From the NCBI GenBank assembly GCA_027475525.1, contig JAMWFC010000062.1, positions 62,001 to 126,000 on the forward strand: 64,000 nucleotides of DNA, written 5' to 3'. Within the stretch, counting starts at the first letter, position 1. The number at the start of each line of letters is the position of its first letter. The DNA is from Macrolepiota albuminosa (taxonomy: Eukaryota > Basidiomycota > Agaricomycetes > Agaricales > Agaricaceae). Positions 24,632 through 36,700 of the stretch are shown here, piece after piece. The notes beneath the pieces were generated by a model. The model did no database searches. It was not told where the DNA came from and saw only the letters and a list, made by a program, of their open reading frames with translations. The translations under genes and the position numbers were made by a program.

Positions 24632-24642
24632 AGAACAAGTCT
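24632..24642 (+). promoter_or_regulatory. Self-priming primer-binding site of B2
   Basis: AGAACAAGTCT, starting two bases after the LTR, is exactly complementary to AGACTTGTTCT at 24495-24505. It is the same arrangement as in B1, kept despite decay. Confidence 0.75.
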
Positions 24643-24743
24643 CTACATTTCGGTCTGGGAGCCCCCTTCAGCCTGCTTGAGCCCTCTCTTGCCCCTTTAG
24701 GTCCCTCCCCCACTGGATTACTCCCTGCCCCTCTGTTGCTTCT

Positions 24744-26007
24744 ATGACCCAACCAGCCCCCTCAGACACTCCCCTGGACGCTTCTGCCCCTCAGGATGAT
24801 GCCTGGGGTCGCTTGCTTGCTCTGGAGACTCAGGTGCAGACCACTCAAGCTTCCCTCACCCTCCACACCACCGAACTTGCTGGATTACGTCAGGCCACAG
24901 ACACTATCTCCCATTCCCTTCAGGCCCTCTTAGAGCGCCTCCCTCTCACTCCTACCCCTCTCCAGGCACCTCCAGTTAGGGCTGGCACACCCCCAGTCCC
25001 TCGCTTTGGGGCCTCCCCTCCAGTTCATGCCAATCTTCCTCGCCCAGCACTCCCAGACGCATTCAATGGTGACCAAGTGATAGGCGAGCGTTTCCTGCAG
25101 TCCTGCATCACCTATATTCAGCTCAGTGGTGAGGCGTTTCCCTCTGATGCTCTCAAGATCGCTTGGGTTCTTTCTTACATGAAGTCTGGGCAAGCTTCGA
25201 CATACGTGCTACGAGTCTTTCGATGCCCTGGAGGAGTGGAGAGTTTTGGAAGTTGGGATCAGTTTGAGAAGGAGTTTCGGACAGAGTTCTTCCCCTTGGA
25301 CCCTGCTAAGGTGGCAGCCCTCACTCTCCGAGATCCTCATCGATATGGGCAGGGGAAGCGGACCCTAGATGAGTACATCGACTCCTTCAGAGCTCTTGCT
25401 GAACAGGCCTGTTATCCGGATGGTCTTCAGCTCTGTCTCACCTTCCGAGATGGCCTCCTTCCCTCTCTCATGGACCGGATTGACAGCATGGCTGAGGGAC
25501 AACCTGATGACACAAGTATTGAGACCTGGTATCAGGTAGCACGTGATCAGTGGCAGCTCATGGAGTTACAATGTGAGCTCCACCATGGAACTGCCCCTCG
25601 CTCCACCTCACAGGCATTGTTTTCTGCTTGTCATCCCATCCAGCCCTCCCTTCCATTTCACGCTCCACCCCCAGCTCAGGTACCTGCAGCACGTCCTCTT
25701 CCTTTTGGAGTACCTATGGATGTCAATGCCTCTTGTCAACGTTCCTCCTTCCTCTCCTCTGCTGTCGCTGTGGAAAGCTGGTCACTTTGCTCGGTATTGT
25801 CCCCAGGGGTTAGAGGTGCGCTATCTCTCAGCTTTAGAGCAGGAGGAGCTCCTTCTCCAGCTCCTTGCTGCCCGAGATGTTCGAGGAAACCCCTCCCCAG
25901 ATGTACAGACTGAAGCAGAACCCTTGGAGGAGTCCTTGGGTCCTGTGGAAGCTGTAGCAGAACCATCGGATGGGTCCTTTGGTTCGGCAGGGGAGGGTTT
26001 TCAATAG
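24744..26007 (+). pseudogene. B2 gag
   Basis: Starts MTQPAPSDTPLDASAP as in B1, and reads R (CGA) where B1 has its stop. Two 1-bp deletions near 25745-25785 (CTCCTTCC for CTCCCTTCC, and AAGCTGG for AAGCCTGG) break the CCHC knuckle; after these the frame returns to the normal end (GSAGEGFQ-stop) at 26007. Other changes are CpG transitions such as R to Q, H or C. Confidence 0.9.
25995..26001 (+). promoter_or_regulatory. Predicted -1 frameshift site of B2
   Basis: G GGT TTT, one codon before the TAG at 26005-26007, leading into the pol frame. Identical to B1. Confidence 0.55.
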
Positions 26008-26242
26008 AGCGATGGATGAGTTGTACGCCTCTGCTGCCTGGTGCTAATCAGTTTACATGTCAATCAGTAGAGTCTTCTAATGTATTGCTCCCTGTTCCTG
26101 ATTCTCTGATTGAAACTGTAAGCACCCCCTCCAACGTACAAAATACTCCCTTGGTCCAAGCCTCAGCTAAGACCTCCTCTCCTCCTTCCCCTGTCCGATG
26201 ACCACATGTTCCAGCTTGGGAATGATGCCTTCCTCGTTGCTA

Positions 26243-26396
26243 TGTTGTTGCCTCTACTCCCTCTCCCAACTCTCTGCGTCTGAATGTGGAGATTGAGACA
26301 ACTGACACTCAGCAGACTCTGTTGTTGCCTCTACTCCCTCTCCCAACTCTCTGCGTCTGAATGTGGAGATTGAGACAACTGACACTCAGCAGACTC
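26243..26396. repeat. 77-bp perfect tandem duplication in B2 protease
   Basis: 26243-26319 equals 26320-26396. B1 has one copy. It breaks the frame before the protease. Confidence 0.95.
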
Positions 26397-26926
26397 GAAG
26401 TGTCATAGCTCTCTTGGACAGTGGCGCTACTGGACTCTTCCTAGACACCCGTTATGTGGAACAACACCGGCTCACTACCCGTCCCCTCTCTCACCCTATT
26501 CCAGTCTATAACATTGACGGTACGCTCAATGAAGCTGGATCCATCTGCTCAGTGGTGGATTTAGTCCTTTGTTATCAGACTCATTCGGAGTGTGCAGTCT
26601 TTGCGGTTACCAGCCTAGGAAAGCAGGACATGATACTTGGGTTCTCCTGGCTGCATGATCACAATCCTGAGATTGACTGGGCCAAGGGTAAGGTGAGCAT
26701 GAGCCGCTGCCCTCAATGGTGTTTCACATGTGCCAAGAAAGTTAGAGAGGAGCGCAGAGAGTCAGTCTGTGAGCGTGCTGCTATCCGGGTTTGCTGAGTT
26801 GGACACCTCCTCTTTGCAGACCTCGACCTACTGGATCCTCCTCCCTTGGCATTCCCTTATAGAGAGGCCCTCTATGAGGACGTTTGAGGTGTAGTGAGTG
26901 AAGCCCAGATGGAAGATGGATGCAAG

Positions 26927-27080
26927 GGTGAATTTGGGTGCGCTCCCGACCCAGAGTCTCCAGATGAGGCTATCAAGACAGGTGATAGGATTTATGCAAC
27001 TACGGTGAATTTGGGTGCGCTCCCGACCCAGAGTCTCCAGATGAGGCTATCAAGACAGGTGATAGGATTTATGCAACTAC
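26927..27080. repeat. 77-bp perfect tandem duplication in B2 pol
   Basis: 26927-27003 equals 27004-27080. B1 has one copy. Confidence 0.95.
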
Positions 27081-28530
27081 GTTACGACCTCCACCAACTG
27101 TAGCAGAGATTAGAGCTAGCCAAACTACCTCCCAGCGGCTAGCTCAGGCATTTGCTGCCAACTCTGCTCCTAAGTCGTTCCAAGATGCAGTTCCTCATCA
27201 CCTGCAAGACTTTGAGGATGTTTTCTCTAAGGCATCATTTGACTCCCTGCCAGAGCGTAAGCAGTGGGACCATGCAATTGAGCTTACACCCAACGCTGAG
27301 CCCTCTAGCTGCAAGGTCTACCCACTCTCTCCCAGAGAACAGGATGAGCTTGATGCCTTTTTGCAGGAGAATTTAGACTCTGGTCGCATCCGTCCCTCAA
27401 AGTCTCCGATGGCCTCTCCAGTCTTCTTCATTAAGAAGAAGGATGGATCTCTACGTCTGGTTCAGGACTATTGAGTCTTGAATGCGATGACTGTGAAGAA
27501 TTGCTACCCCTTACCACTTATTTCAGAGCTTGTCAACAACCTCCAAGGTGCACGCTACATTACCAAGTTGGATGTCCACTGGGGCTACAACAATGTGCGC
27601 ATCAAAGAAGGAGATGAGTGGAAGGGAGCATTCCGAACAAATTGTGGACTCTTTGAACCTCTGGTAATGTTCTTTGGCCTCACTAATAGCCCTGCCACCT
27701 TCCAGACCATGATGAACAACATTTTCTGAGACCTCATAGCGGAAGGTGTTGTGTGCGTATACCTTGACAATATTCTCATCTATACCAAGACTCTAGAGGA
27801 GCATCGTTGGATTACGCGCATTGTACTGGAACGTCTTCGCCAGCACCAGCTCTATCTTAAGCCAGAGAAGTGCGAGTTTGAGCAGACTAAGGTTGAATAT
27901 CTTGGACTGATCATCTCTCATGGAATGGCTGAGATGGACCCAGTCAAGGTGGCTGGTGTAGCAGAGTGGCCAGAGCCTAAGAACAAGAAGGAGGTTCAGG
28001 CCTTCCTGGGTTTCACCAACTTCTACCAGAGGTTTATTCAGGATTTCTCACACCATGCCCGGCCCCTCTTTGATCTCACCACTAAGGACACTCCTTGGCA
28101 CTGGGATGCAGCACAGCAGACAGCCTTTGACGCCCTCAAACAGGCAGTCACTTCAAAGCCTGTCCTTATATTCCCAGATGATGACTCTCCCTTCCATGTT
28201 GAAGCTGATAGCTCAGATTTTGCTACTGGGGCCGTTCTCTCTCAACAGTCAAGGGAGGATGGTAAGTGGCATCCTGTGGCTTTCTACTCCAAGAGTCTCA
28301 ATGCTGTGGAGCAAAATTATGAGATCCATGACAAGGAGATGCTAGCTATCATTTGGTCATTTGAGGAGTGGCGACATTTCCTTGAGGGTGCCAGGCATAA
28401 ATTCGAGGTGTGGACTGATCACAAGAACTTAGAGTACTTTCGGACGGCCAAGAAACTTAACCGCCGACAGGCTCGATGGTCCTTGTATCTGGCCAACTTC
28501 GACTTCTCTCTGCATCACAAACCTGGATGG

Positions 28531-28684
28531 AGCATGGGTAAGCCAGATGCGCTTTCTAGGCAAGCAGACCATGGTTCAGGAGCTAGTGACAATGACAATA
28601 TTGTACTAGCATGGGTAAGCCAGATGCGCTTTCTAGGCAAGCAGACCATGGTTCAGGAGCTAGTGACAATGACAATATTGTACT
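28531..28684. repeat. 77-bp perfect tandem duplication in B2 RNase H end
   Basis: 28531-28607 equals 28608-28684. B1 has one copy. Confidence 0.95.
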
Positions 28685-30316
28685 CCTAAAGCCAGAACTA
28701 TTTGCTATCCATGCTCTAGAAGGTGTGGTTGGCCAGGGAGAAGAAGTGAGCATCCTTCGAGACATCCAACGAGGTAACCGGGAGGGTGCTCAAGAAGATC
28801 TGGTAGCTAAGGCTGCCATGGCCTTGCATGCTTGAGAGAAAACTGGAGTGAAGTCTGTCCGCACCAATGAGTGGTCTCTGGAGAATGGTCTTCTCACCTT
28901 TCAGGGACGCATTTATGTTCCCAACCTGCCAGACCTCCGGAGGCGGATTGTGGAGCAGCATCAAGACTCTCGAGTTGCAGGACATCCTGGCAGATAGAAG
29001 ACACTGGAGCTGGTCTCATGGAATTACTGGTGGCCTCAAATGTCATGGTATATTGGCTCTTACACCTCCACCTGCGATCTTTGCCTTCGGACTAAGCCTT
29101 GTTGTCAGCCTCCTATGGGACAACTTCATCCATTGCCTATCCCAGCTGAGTGTTGGAGTGTGGCCTCGGTAGACTTCATTGTTGAGTTACCTGATTCTCA
29201 TGAATATGATGCGATCATGGTGGTAGTGGATCTCTGTGGCAAGCGTGCTCATTTTATTCCAACACACACTACTTGCTCAGCTATGGGCGCTGCCAATCTG
29301 TACCGGAAGCATGTCTGGAAGCTCCATGGGTGGTCAGATGCTTACGTCTCAGACTGTGGACCTCAGTTTGTGGCAGAGTTTACTAGAGAACTATATCGCC
29401 TCCTCCATGTCAAACTCCACACTTCCACAGCCTACCACCCCCAATCTGATGGCTAGACTGAGCGTGTCAACCAGGAGCTAGAACAGTATCTCCGGCTCTT
29501 CTGCAATGAATGATAGGATGACTGGGATGACCTATTACCAGAGGCAGAGTTCCAGTACAACAACCATGTACACGCTGCCACCCAGATGTCTCCTTTCCTT
29601 CTAGATACTGGTCGACATCCTCGGATGGGATTTGAGCCTCGTGGACGACCTTCAGAGAATGAAGCTGTCAACGAGTTCATAGATCGGATGAAGGCAGCCC
29701 AGGAGGAAGCCAAGGCAGCTTTAGCTAAGGCAAAGGATGACATGGCCCACTACTACCATTGTGGACGAACTCCAGCCCCCAAGTACAAGCCTGGAGATCG
29801 AGTCTACCTGGATGCCTCTGACATTGCTACCACCCGACCTTCTCAGAAGCTCTCTCACCGTCATCTAGGACCCTTTCCTATAGTACGGCAGGTAGGCCCA
29901 CTTGTCTATCGACTCAAGCTGTCTAGTGGAATGAGTCGACTCCATCCAGTCTTCAATGTGGTGAAGCTTTCTCCAGCCCCAGAGGATCCAATCCCAGGTT
30001 GACGTCCACAGCCACCTCCACCACCAGTTCTGGTAAACAACCAAGAAGAATACGAAGTGGAATGGATCCTAGACAGCTGACTCTTTAGGAATAAGCTTCA
30101 GTTCAAGGTCAAGTGGAAGGGCTATGGAATCGAGGACATCTCCTGGGAGCCACAAGAGAATGTCCATGCCCCTGCCTTGGTCCAGAAATTCTATCAACAG
30201 CATCCCAATGCTCCCCGGGCAATTAGAGGCCTCTATTCTCTTTTCAAGGTAGACCAGGCCATCCAGAACTACTTCTATCCAGCACGTTGAGACGCCGCGC
30301 TCTAGAGAGGGGGTGA

Positions 30317-30892
30317 TGTCAGGGGACTCCTCATTTCTTCCTTTTCTCACTCCTTATCTCTTCACTCTCCTTCCATTCATTCTCTTATTTCTTCTGACAT
30401 TATTTCATTTTACTGTTTCTATTCTTTCAACACTATCTGTTAATACTACTCTCAGCCCTTGAGATGCTCTGGTTCTTTAGCCACCATTCAGACAAGTGTG
30501 GGCCCACTCAGCACCGCTTCCAGACCGCTTATATAAGCCAGAGTTTGCCAGAGTTTGCCCCTTATTTGTACAAGTGTTTGTGTAGGCAATTTTCGAGTTT
30601 TTAAGGTTTTGTTGTACTGTACAGTTGTTTCCCATGCTTCAGAGGCCCCAGAAGCATTCAACCTGGCATAGAAAATCCCTAGACTTGTTCTCTTTGAATC
30701 TCCCTCTGCCAGGTGAGTAGCTACCTTGATATTGTCAGTATATATTCTAATACACTTTGGATCTCCCTCTTTGAATCTCCCTCTGCCAGGTGAGTAGCTA
30801 CCTTGATATTGTCAGTATATATTCTAATACACTTTGGATCTCCCTCTGTCAGCTGTGTGACTGAGCCACAGCCTCTAGAAGTCGCCCTTACA
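30317..30892 (+). repeat. 3' LTR of B2 (contains a 77-bp duplication)
   Basis: 576 bp, exactly 77 longer than the 5' LTR (499). The extra length is the duplication at 30691-30844. It is followed by GTTGG, the target duplication. Confidence 0.93.
30691..30844. repeat. 77-bp perfect tandem duplication in B2 3' LTR
   Basis: 30691-30767 equals 30768-30844. The 5' LTR of the same element lacks it. Confidence 0.95.
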
Positions 30893-31936
30893 GTTGGTAT
30901 GTGACTCGGTTGCTCATCAACTCTGCTATTGGCATGCATGGCATCATAGATGCCTTACTTTATACTTTGAAAGCCATGCTGGCTTGCTTATCTAGACCTG
31001 AATTATCTGCTCTAGTGTCTCAGTTATGCATGTGAGGGGGCTCCTCATACCATCCTTGTCCTGCTAGAGTATAAAATATACTCACTGAGTTTGCCTTAGG
31101 CACTTTTTGCACCTATGCTAGTGCCTCTACTAGCTCAACTCCTACGCCTTGATTATGATGTGCCAAGCATTCCTCAGACATGTGGCTCTAGAAGGTCAAT
31201 ATTCTCAATTATCTTGCAGCCTTACACTGCAAATATATCTGGAGTTCTAATTAGAGGACCCTCACTATTAAATTAGTATATTTAGTACTGAATATACTGA
31301 GCACTTTGTGCTTTTGCTGACTAAGTGCTACAATATGTGGTAAAGCGTATTGCTCAAGTTACATCTGGGTAGTGAACTTCATCACCTCTGAGTATAAATC
31401 TCAGAATATTCACAAGTGCACAGTGTAGGTAGTTTTCAACTGCTGCTCCTTTGTTCTGGCATCATCATCAGTAGAGGACTCAGGAGCCTCCTCTAGGAGA
31501 TCATTAGCCTTCTTGACCTCTTCTACAGCAGAGGTGCATGAAAAGTGATTTTCTGCAGTTTTTGCATTTTGGATTGCAGCCTCCTCCAGTGTCTCTTTTA
31601 TGTGGGCTTCTGCTATTCTAGTGGGCCTGCTACAGCCTATCTGGCCCTATTATTCTGGTTTGGGAGCATATATTCTCCAGCTTGTATTGATAAGTTGGTG
31701 ACTCCTAAGACATCCAGGACACTTGTCAACTGCTTGACCTTGTCAGAGAGCCTTTTAGATGCAAGTTGGCTAGACTGTCAAGGTTCTTCTGCAAACTGCA
31801 TAATTGGAGGAGTTAGTCCCTCAGGCATTTTGTCTCATAGCTATTGCTAGCCTTTATAAAGTGAGCTCTCTGCCCTCTGGGCCTCATCCTTACTACCAGA
31901 AAGGTTGGAGATCTGATTTTAATCTCAAGTGTTGAG
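30893..31936 (-). pseudogene. A2 gag N-terminal segment
   Basis: Reverse complement of A1 sequence around 2970-3840 and 10413-10560 (A1 numbering skips B1), so the B1 site is empty in A2. It is CpG-depleted with no usable frame. 31549-31936 is duplicated in inverted form at 39340-39727. Confidence 0.75.
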
Positions 31937-32599
31937 TGTCAGGGGACTCCTCATTTTTTTTCCTTCCTTCACTTCTTACCTCTTCACTCTCCTTTCATTC
32001 ATTCTCTTATTTCTTCTGACATTATCTGATTTCACTGTTTTTATTTTTTCAACACTATCTGTTAGTACTATTATCAGCTCTTGAGGTGCTCTGGTTTTTT
32101 AGCTACTATTCAAACAAGTGTGGGCCTTTCAGCACTGCTTCCAGACTGCTTATATAAGCCAGAGTTTGCCAGAGTTTGCCTCTTATTTGTGCAATTATTT
32201 GTGTAGGCAATTTTTGTTTTCAAAGTTTTGTCGTATTGTACAGTTGTTTCCCATGCTTCAGAGGCCCAAGAAGCATCCAACCTAGCATAAGAAATCTCTA
32301 GATTTGTTTTCTTTGGATCTTTCTCTGCCAGGTGAGTAGTTATCATGATATTGTTGATACAACACTATACCAGCAGCCAGAGACAAACCATGCACCAGAA
32401 GTCAAAATAAACATTTAATTATGAGCTGAAAACTTTAAGCCTCCTGGTAGCAGTCTCAACAAAAATATATCTCCAAAATATCTCAATAAATACACAGAAA
32501 AGTACAGAACAACAGGCAGGGACCAGCTCAAACTATTAGCTCAACAATAGTCCAACCACTGTAATGGGGAGGAAAAGTATGGGAGCTGGCAGAGGTGAC
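31549..32599. repeat. Left arm of a 1.05-kb inverted duplication
   Basis: Near-identical to the reverse complement of 38678-39727. It spans the same compound junctions: A gag, B LTR, LTR D. The arms were therefore copied after those insertions. Confidence 0.85.
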
Positions 32600-33250
32600 A
32601 AAATGGGATTAAATTGTGATGATCTAGATCAAGATCAGATCTGACAATGCCCAATTTGACATGACTAAAAGGGGAAAGAAAAAGAAGCATGGAATGCAGA
32701 GAAGCACTAAAAGAGGAAAGAAAAATCTATAAATAGAATCATGCTAAATGAGCTAAAGCAAATGGAGAAGTGGCAATCAGAAACATCTGGAGGAATGGTG
32801 GAACTGGTGGCACCAAAACAGGCCTCCCAAAAGGGAAATTGGATTATCAAATATGTTTTGGAGGCTTAGGAATTTACGACAAAAGATCATGTGTAGATAA
32901 TGGTCTGTGCACCAAAAAAACAGTATAAATAGCCCAAGTTTAGTAGAGAATAGACAAGCAATTGATAGGCAAAGGCTCAGTGATTCCCAGGGAGTGAAAT
33001 TGCTTAGGCTGGAGTTTGTTAAGAACTCTCTGCTTTCTGGAAGATTATTAAAAGCCTTCAATATTATAACATCTCAAGTTCATCATCAAGTCAGTGTGCA
33101 TTGGAAGTGACATTCTACACCATTAAGCCCCAGAACTATCAGTACTACTTGCAACCAAGTACTACATTGTCAGTATATATTCTAATACACTTTGGATTTC
33201 TCTCTGCTAGCTGTGTGACTAAGCCACAGCCTCTAGAGGTTGTCCTCACA
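31937..33250 (+). repeat. Solo LTR of family B in A2, split by LTR D
   Basis: B LTR from TGTCAGGGG (31937) to about 32354, then 33167-33250 ending CCTCACA. Flanks TTGAG (31932-31936) and TTAAG (33251-33255) are a target duplication with one G-to-A change. Confidence 0.85.
32355..33166 (+). repeat. Solo LTR D, 812 bp
   Basis: TGATACAACAC...AGTACTACA inserted in the B LTR, with TTGT on both sides (32351-32354 and 33167-33170; 5 bp as ATTGT if the terminal A is shared). It contains TATAAATAG boxes near 32730 and 32922, fitting an LTR promoter. No internal coding region is present. Orientation is inferred from the TATA boxes. Confidence 0.65.
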
Positions 33251-33499
33251 TTAAGTACTTCCTGGCCTATCATAGACATATGTGCATCCTGAGCAGTTAC
33301 TGGATCACCCCTGACATTATGAATGTTGCATTCACTGTCTGTAGTTACTGTAGAACAGAGTTACTCATCAATCCCTTGTCTGAAATTTGCATGGTATTGC
33401 TGTGCAAGAAGCTCAAGAAGCTGATAAAGTTCTATCAACAAACTTAGCAACTGACATCAGATGCTAGGCAATAGATCCTAGCTGGCAGATTCAAAAAAA
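33251..33499 (-). other. A2 5' leader and start of gag
   Basis: Reverse complement of A1 2697-2950: leader with AGCTAGGATC and the start of gag. It is diverged and CpG-free. Confidence 0.7.
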
Positions 33500-33722
33500 T
33501 ATAATGAAGTTATAGATTGTAAGAGCTTAGTTGTTCACACCACACAGAATCAGACTAGTCCAGTCTATTGACTATGTAGTTAAAACAAGATATAAGCTTA
33601 TTAAGCAGCATATAACTAAGTATTTATATCTTAATATAATATTGTAAATAAAATTATATCATAATAAATATAATATAATTTCAACTATGTATACTAACTA
33701 AAAGCTATGTAGCCATGCTACA
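33500..33722 (-). repeat. 5' LTR of A2
   Basis: 223 bp, ends GCCATGCTACA at 33722 on the + strand. Matches A1 LTRs with many transitions and small indels. Beyond it lies B3 pol, so A2 inserted into B3. Confidence 0.82.
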
Positions 33723-36700
33723 CCTTCAATGTATGCCTGGCATCCTCAAAAAAATGCTGCTACTCCTCAAATCACTGAAAGATAGCCGGCATCTTTTTAT
33801 CATGAATCTCATAATTGCATTCCACAGCATTGAGACTCTTGCAGTAGAAGGCCATCAGATGCCACTTACCATCCTTTTTTAACTGCTGAGAGAGGATGGC
33901 TCTAGTAGCAAAGTCTGACCTCTTGGCTTCAACATAGAAAGAAGAGTTGTGATTTGGGAATAAGAGGACAGGCTTTGAGTGACTGCCTGTTTAAGAGCAT
34001 TGAAAGTGGTCTCCTATGCCACATCTCAGTTCCAAGAAGTGTCCTTAGTAGTGAGATCAAAGAGAGGCCAGACATGATGTGAGAAATCCTGAATGAACCT
34101 CTGGTAGAAGTTGGTGAAGTCTAAGAAGGTCTAAACCTCCTTCTTGTTCCTAGGCTCTGGCTACTTTGCCATACCAGCCACTTTTGACTGAGTCCATCTC
34201 AGCTATTCCATGAGAAATAATCAGTCTCAGGTATTCAACCTGCTCATATTCACACTTCTCTAGCTTAAAATAGAGCTGATGCTGGCAAAGATGTTCCAGT
34301 ACAACACATGTAATCTGATGATGCTTCTCTAGAGTCTTGATATAGATGATAATATCATCAAGATATACACACACAACACCTTCCACTATGAGGTCTCAGA
34401 AGATGTCATTCACCATAGTCTAGAAGGTAGCTGGGCTATTAGTGAGGCCAAAGAACATTATCAGAGGCTTAAAGAGTCCACAATTTGTTCAGAATGCTAT
34501 TTTCTACTCATTACCTTCTTTGATACACATATTGTTGTAGCCCCAGCAGACATTTAACTTGGTGAAATAGTGTGTGCATCTTGGAGGTTGTTGACAAGCT
34601 CTGAAATGAGTGGTAAGAGATAGCAATTCTTTACAGTCATTGCATTCAAGACTTGATAGTCCTGAACCAGACATAGAAATCTATCCTTCTTCTTAATGAA
34701 GAAGACTGGAGAGGCCATTGGAGACTTTGAGGGGTGGATGTGACCAGAGTCTAAATCTCCTGCAAAAAGGCATCAAGCTCATCCTGTTCTCTGGGAACGA
34801 GAGGATAGACCTTGCAGCTAGAGTGCTCAGCATTGGGTGTGAGCTCAATGGCATGGTCCCACTGCTTGCACTCTGGCAAGGAGTCAAATGACACTTTAGA
34901 GAAAACATCCTCAAAGTCCTGCAGATGATGAGGAACTGCATCCCAGAATGACTTAGGAGCAGAGTTAGCAGCAGATGCCTGAACTAGCTGCTGTCAAGTA
35001 GTTTAGCTAGCTCTAATCTTTGCTACAGTTGGAGAAGGTCATAACATAGTTGCATAAATCTTATCACCTGTCTCAATGGCCTTGTCTGGAGACTCTGGGT
35101 CTGGAGCATACCCAAATTCACCCTCACATTCATCTTCCATCTGGGCTTCACTTACCACACCTCTAATGTCCTCATAGAGGGCCTCTCTATTAGAAAACAC
35201 CAAGGAGGGAGGATCTAGTAGGTTGAGGTCTGCAAAGAGATGTTCAACTCAGCAAGCCCAAGTAGCAGCACACTCATAAACTGATGCTCTATGCTCCTCT
35301 CTAGCTTCCTTGGCACATGTAGAACACCATCAAGGACAGCAGCTCATACTCACCTTGTCCTTGGCCTAGTTAATCTCCAGATTGTGGTCATGCAGCCAGG
35401 AGAATCCCAGTGTCATGTCCTGCTTTTTTAAGCTAATAACCACAAAAACAGCATACCCAGAATGAGTCTGGTAACAAAGGGCTAAATCTATCACTGAGTG
35501 GATAGATCCAGCTTCATTGAGCATACCATCAATGTTGTAGACTGGAATAGAGTGAGTGAGAGGCCAGGTAGTGAGTTTGTATCCAGGAAGAGTCCAGTAG
35601 CACCACTGTCTAAGAAAGCTACAACACTTCAAGTCTGCTGAGTATCAGTCATCTCAATCTCCCCATTTAGACACAGAGAGTTGGGAGAGGGAGTGGAGGC
35701 AACAACATAGTGACAAGAGAGGTATTATTCCCAAGCTGGGACATGTGGGCATTAGACAGGAAAAGGAGAGGAGGTCTTAGCTAAGGCTTCAACCAAGAAA
35801 GTATTTTGTATGTCAGAGGAAGTGCTTACAGTTTTAGTCTGAGAATCATTAACAGGGAGCAATATATTGGACAACTCTACTAATAGACATGCAAACCAAT
35901 TAGCACCAGGTGGCAGAGATGTACAACTCATCTGTTGCTCTACTGAAAACCCTCCCCTGCAGAAACAAAAGACTCCTCCAATGGTTCTGCTACAGCCTTT
36001 ACAAAACCCAAGGACTCCTCCAAAAGTTCTGTTATAGTTTGTATATCTGGAGAAGGGTATCCCCAAATGTCTCAGGCAGCCAGGAGCTGTAGAAGAAGCT
36101 CTTCCTGCTCTAAGGCTGAGAGATAGTGCATATCCAACCTCTGAGAGCAAATTGAGCAAAGTGACCAGGCTTCCTACAATGACAGCAGAGGAGAGGAAGA
36201 GAGGAATGTTGACAAGAAGTGTCAACATTTATAGGTATTCTTAGAGGAAGGGAACATGCTACAGGTACCTGAGCTGGGGCTGGAGTATGAAAGGGAAAGA
36301 AAGGCTGAATAGGATAATGAGCAAGTAGAGATGCCTGCAAGGTGTAGTGAGGGGTAGTTCCATGGTGGCTCACATCATAACTCTATGAGCTGCCACTGAT
36401 TACATGCTATGTAATATCAGGACTCAATATATGTGTTGTCAGGTCATCCCTCAGCTATGCTGTCAATCTGATCCATGAGAGAGGGAAGGCAGCCATCTCA
36501 GAAGGTAAGACAGAGCTGAAGACCATTGGATAACAGGCCTGTTTAGCAAGAGCTCTGAAAGAGTTGATATACTCATCTAAGGTCCGCTTTCCCTGTCTAT
36601 ATCAATGAGAATCTCAGAAAGTGAGGGCTGCCACCTTAGCAGGGTCCAAGAGGAAGAACTCTGTTGAAACTCCTCTCAAACCGATCCCAACATCTAAAAC

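Larger units (their letters stand above)
26016..30290 (+). pseudogene. B2 pol
   Basis: Same domain order as B1 pol: protease LLDSGATG near 26415, RT with YLDN (YLDD in B1) near 27760, RNase H, integrase with SDCGPQF (SDRGPQF in B1), GPF module and a chromodomain. The chromodomain keeps the part lost in B1 (VKWKGYGIEDISWEPQENV) and ends near 30290. Stops replace arginine codons at about 26199, 26796, 27474, 27728, 28834, 29454 and 29512. Three 77-bp duplications add frame shifts. Confidence 0.9.
24131..30892 (+). mobile_element. Ty3/Gypsy family B, copy 2 (B2), full length, decayed
   Basis: LTRs at 24131-24629 and 30317-30892 with perfect duplication GTTGG (24126-24130 and 30893-30897), inserted in A2. 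All domains of B1 are present but carry many R-to-C/H/Q/W/stop changes, almost all C-to-T or G-to-A at CpG. Four 77-bp tandem duplications interrupt it. Confidence 0.92.
23556..33722 (-). mobile_element. Ty3/Gypsy family A, copy 2 (A2), truncated and multiply interrupted
   Basis: Only the 5' third is present: 5' LTR at 33500-33722, then gag sequence going left (33251-33499, 30893-31936, 23556-24130). It is interrupted by a solo B LTR (31937-33250) and by full-length B2 (24131-30892). It matches A1 from 2470 to about 11250, ends abruptly at about 23555, and is strongly CpG-depleted. It sits inside the pol of B3, which is cut at 33723. Confidence 0.82.

Noticed and set aside
26243..30844. Short tandem repeats as a biological minisatellite or target-primed duplication
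   Set aside because: The same 77-bp period at unrelated sequences and single copies in homologous loci fit an assembly artefact better.
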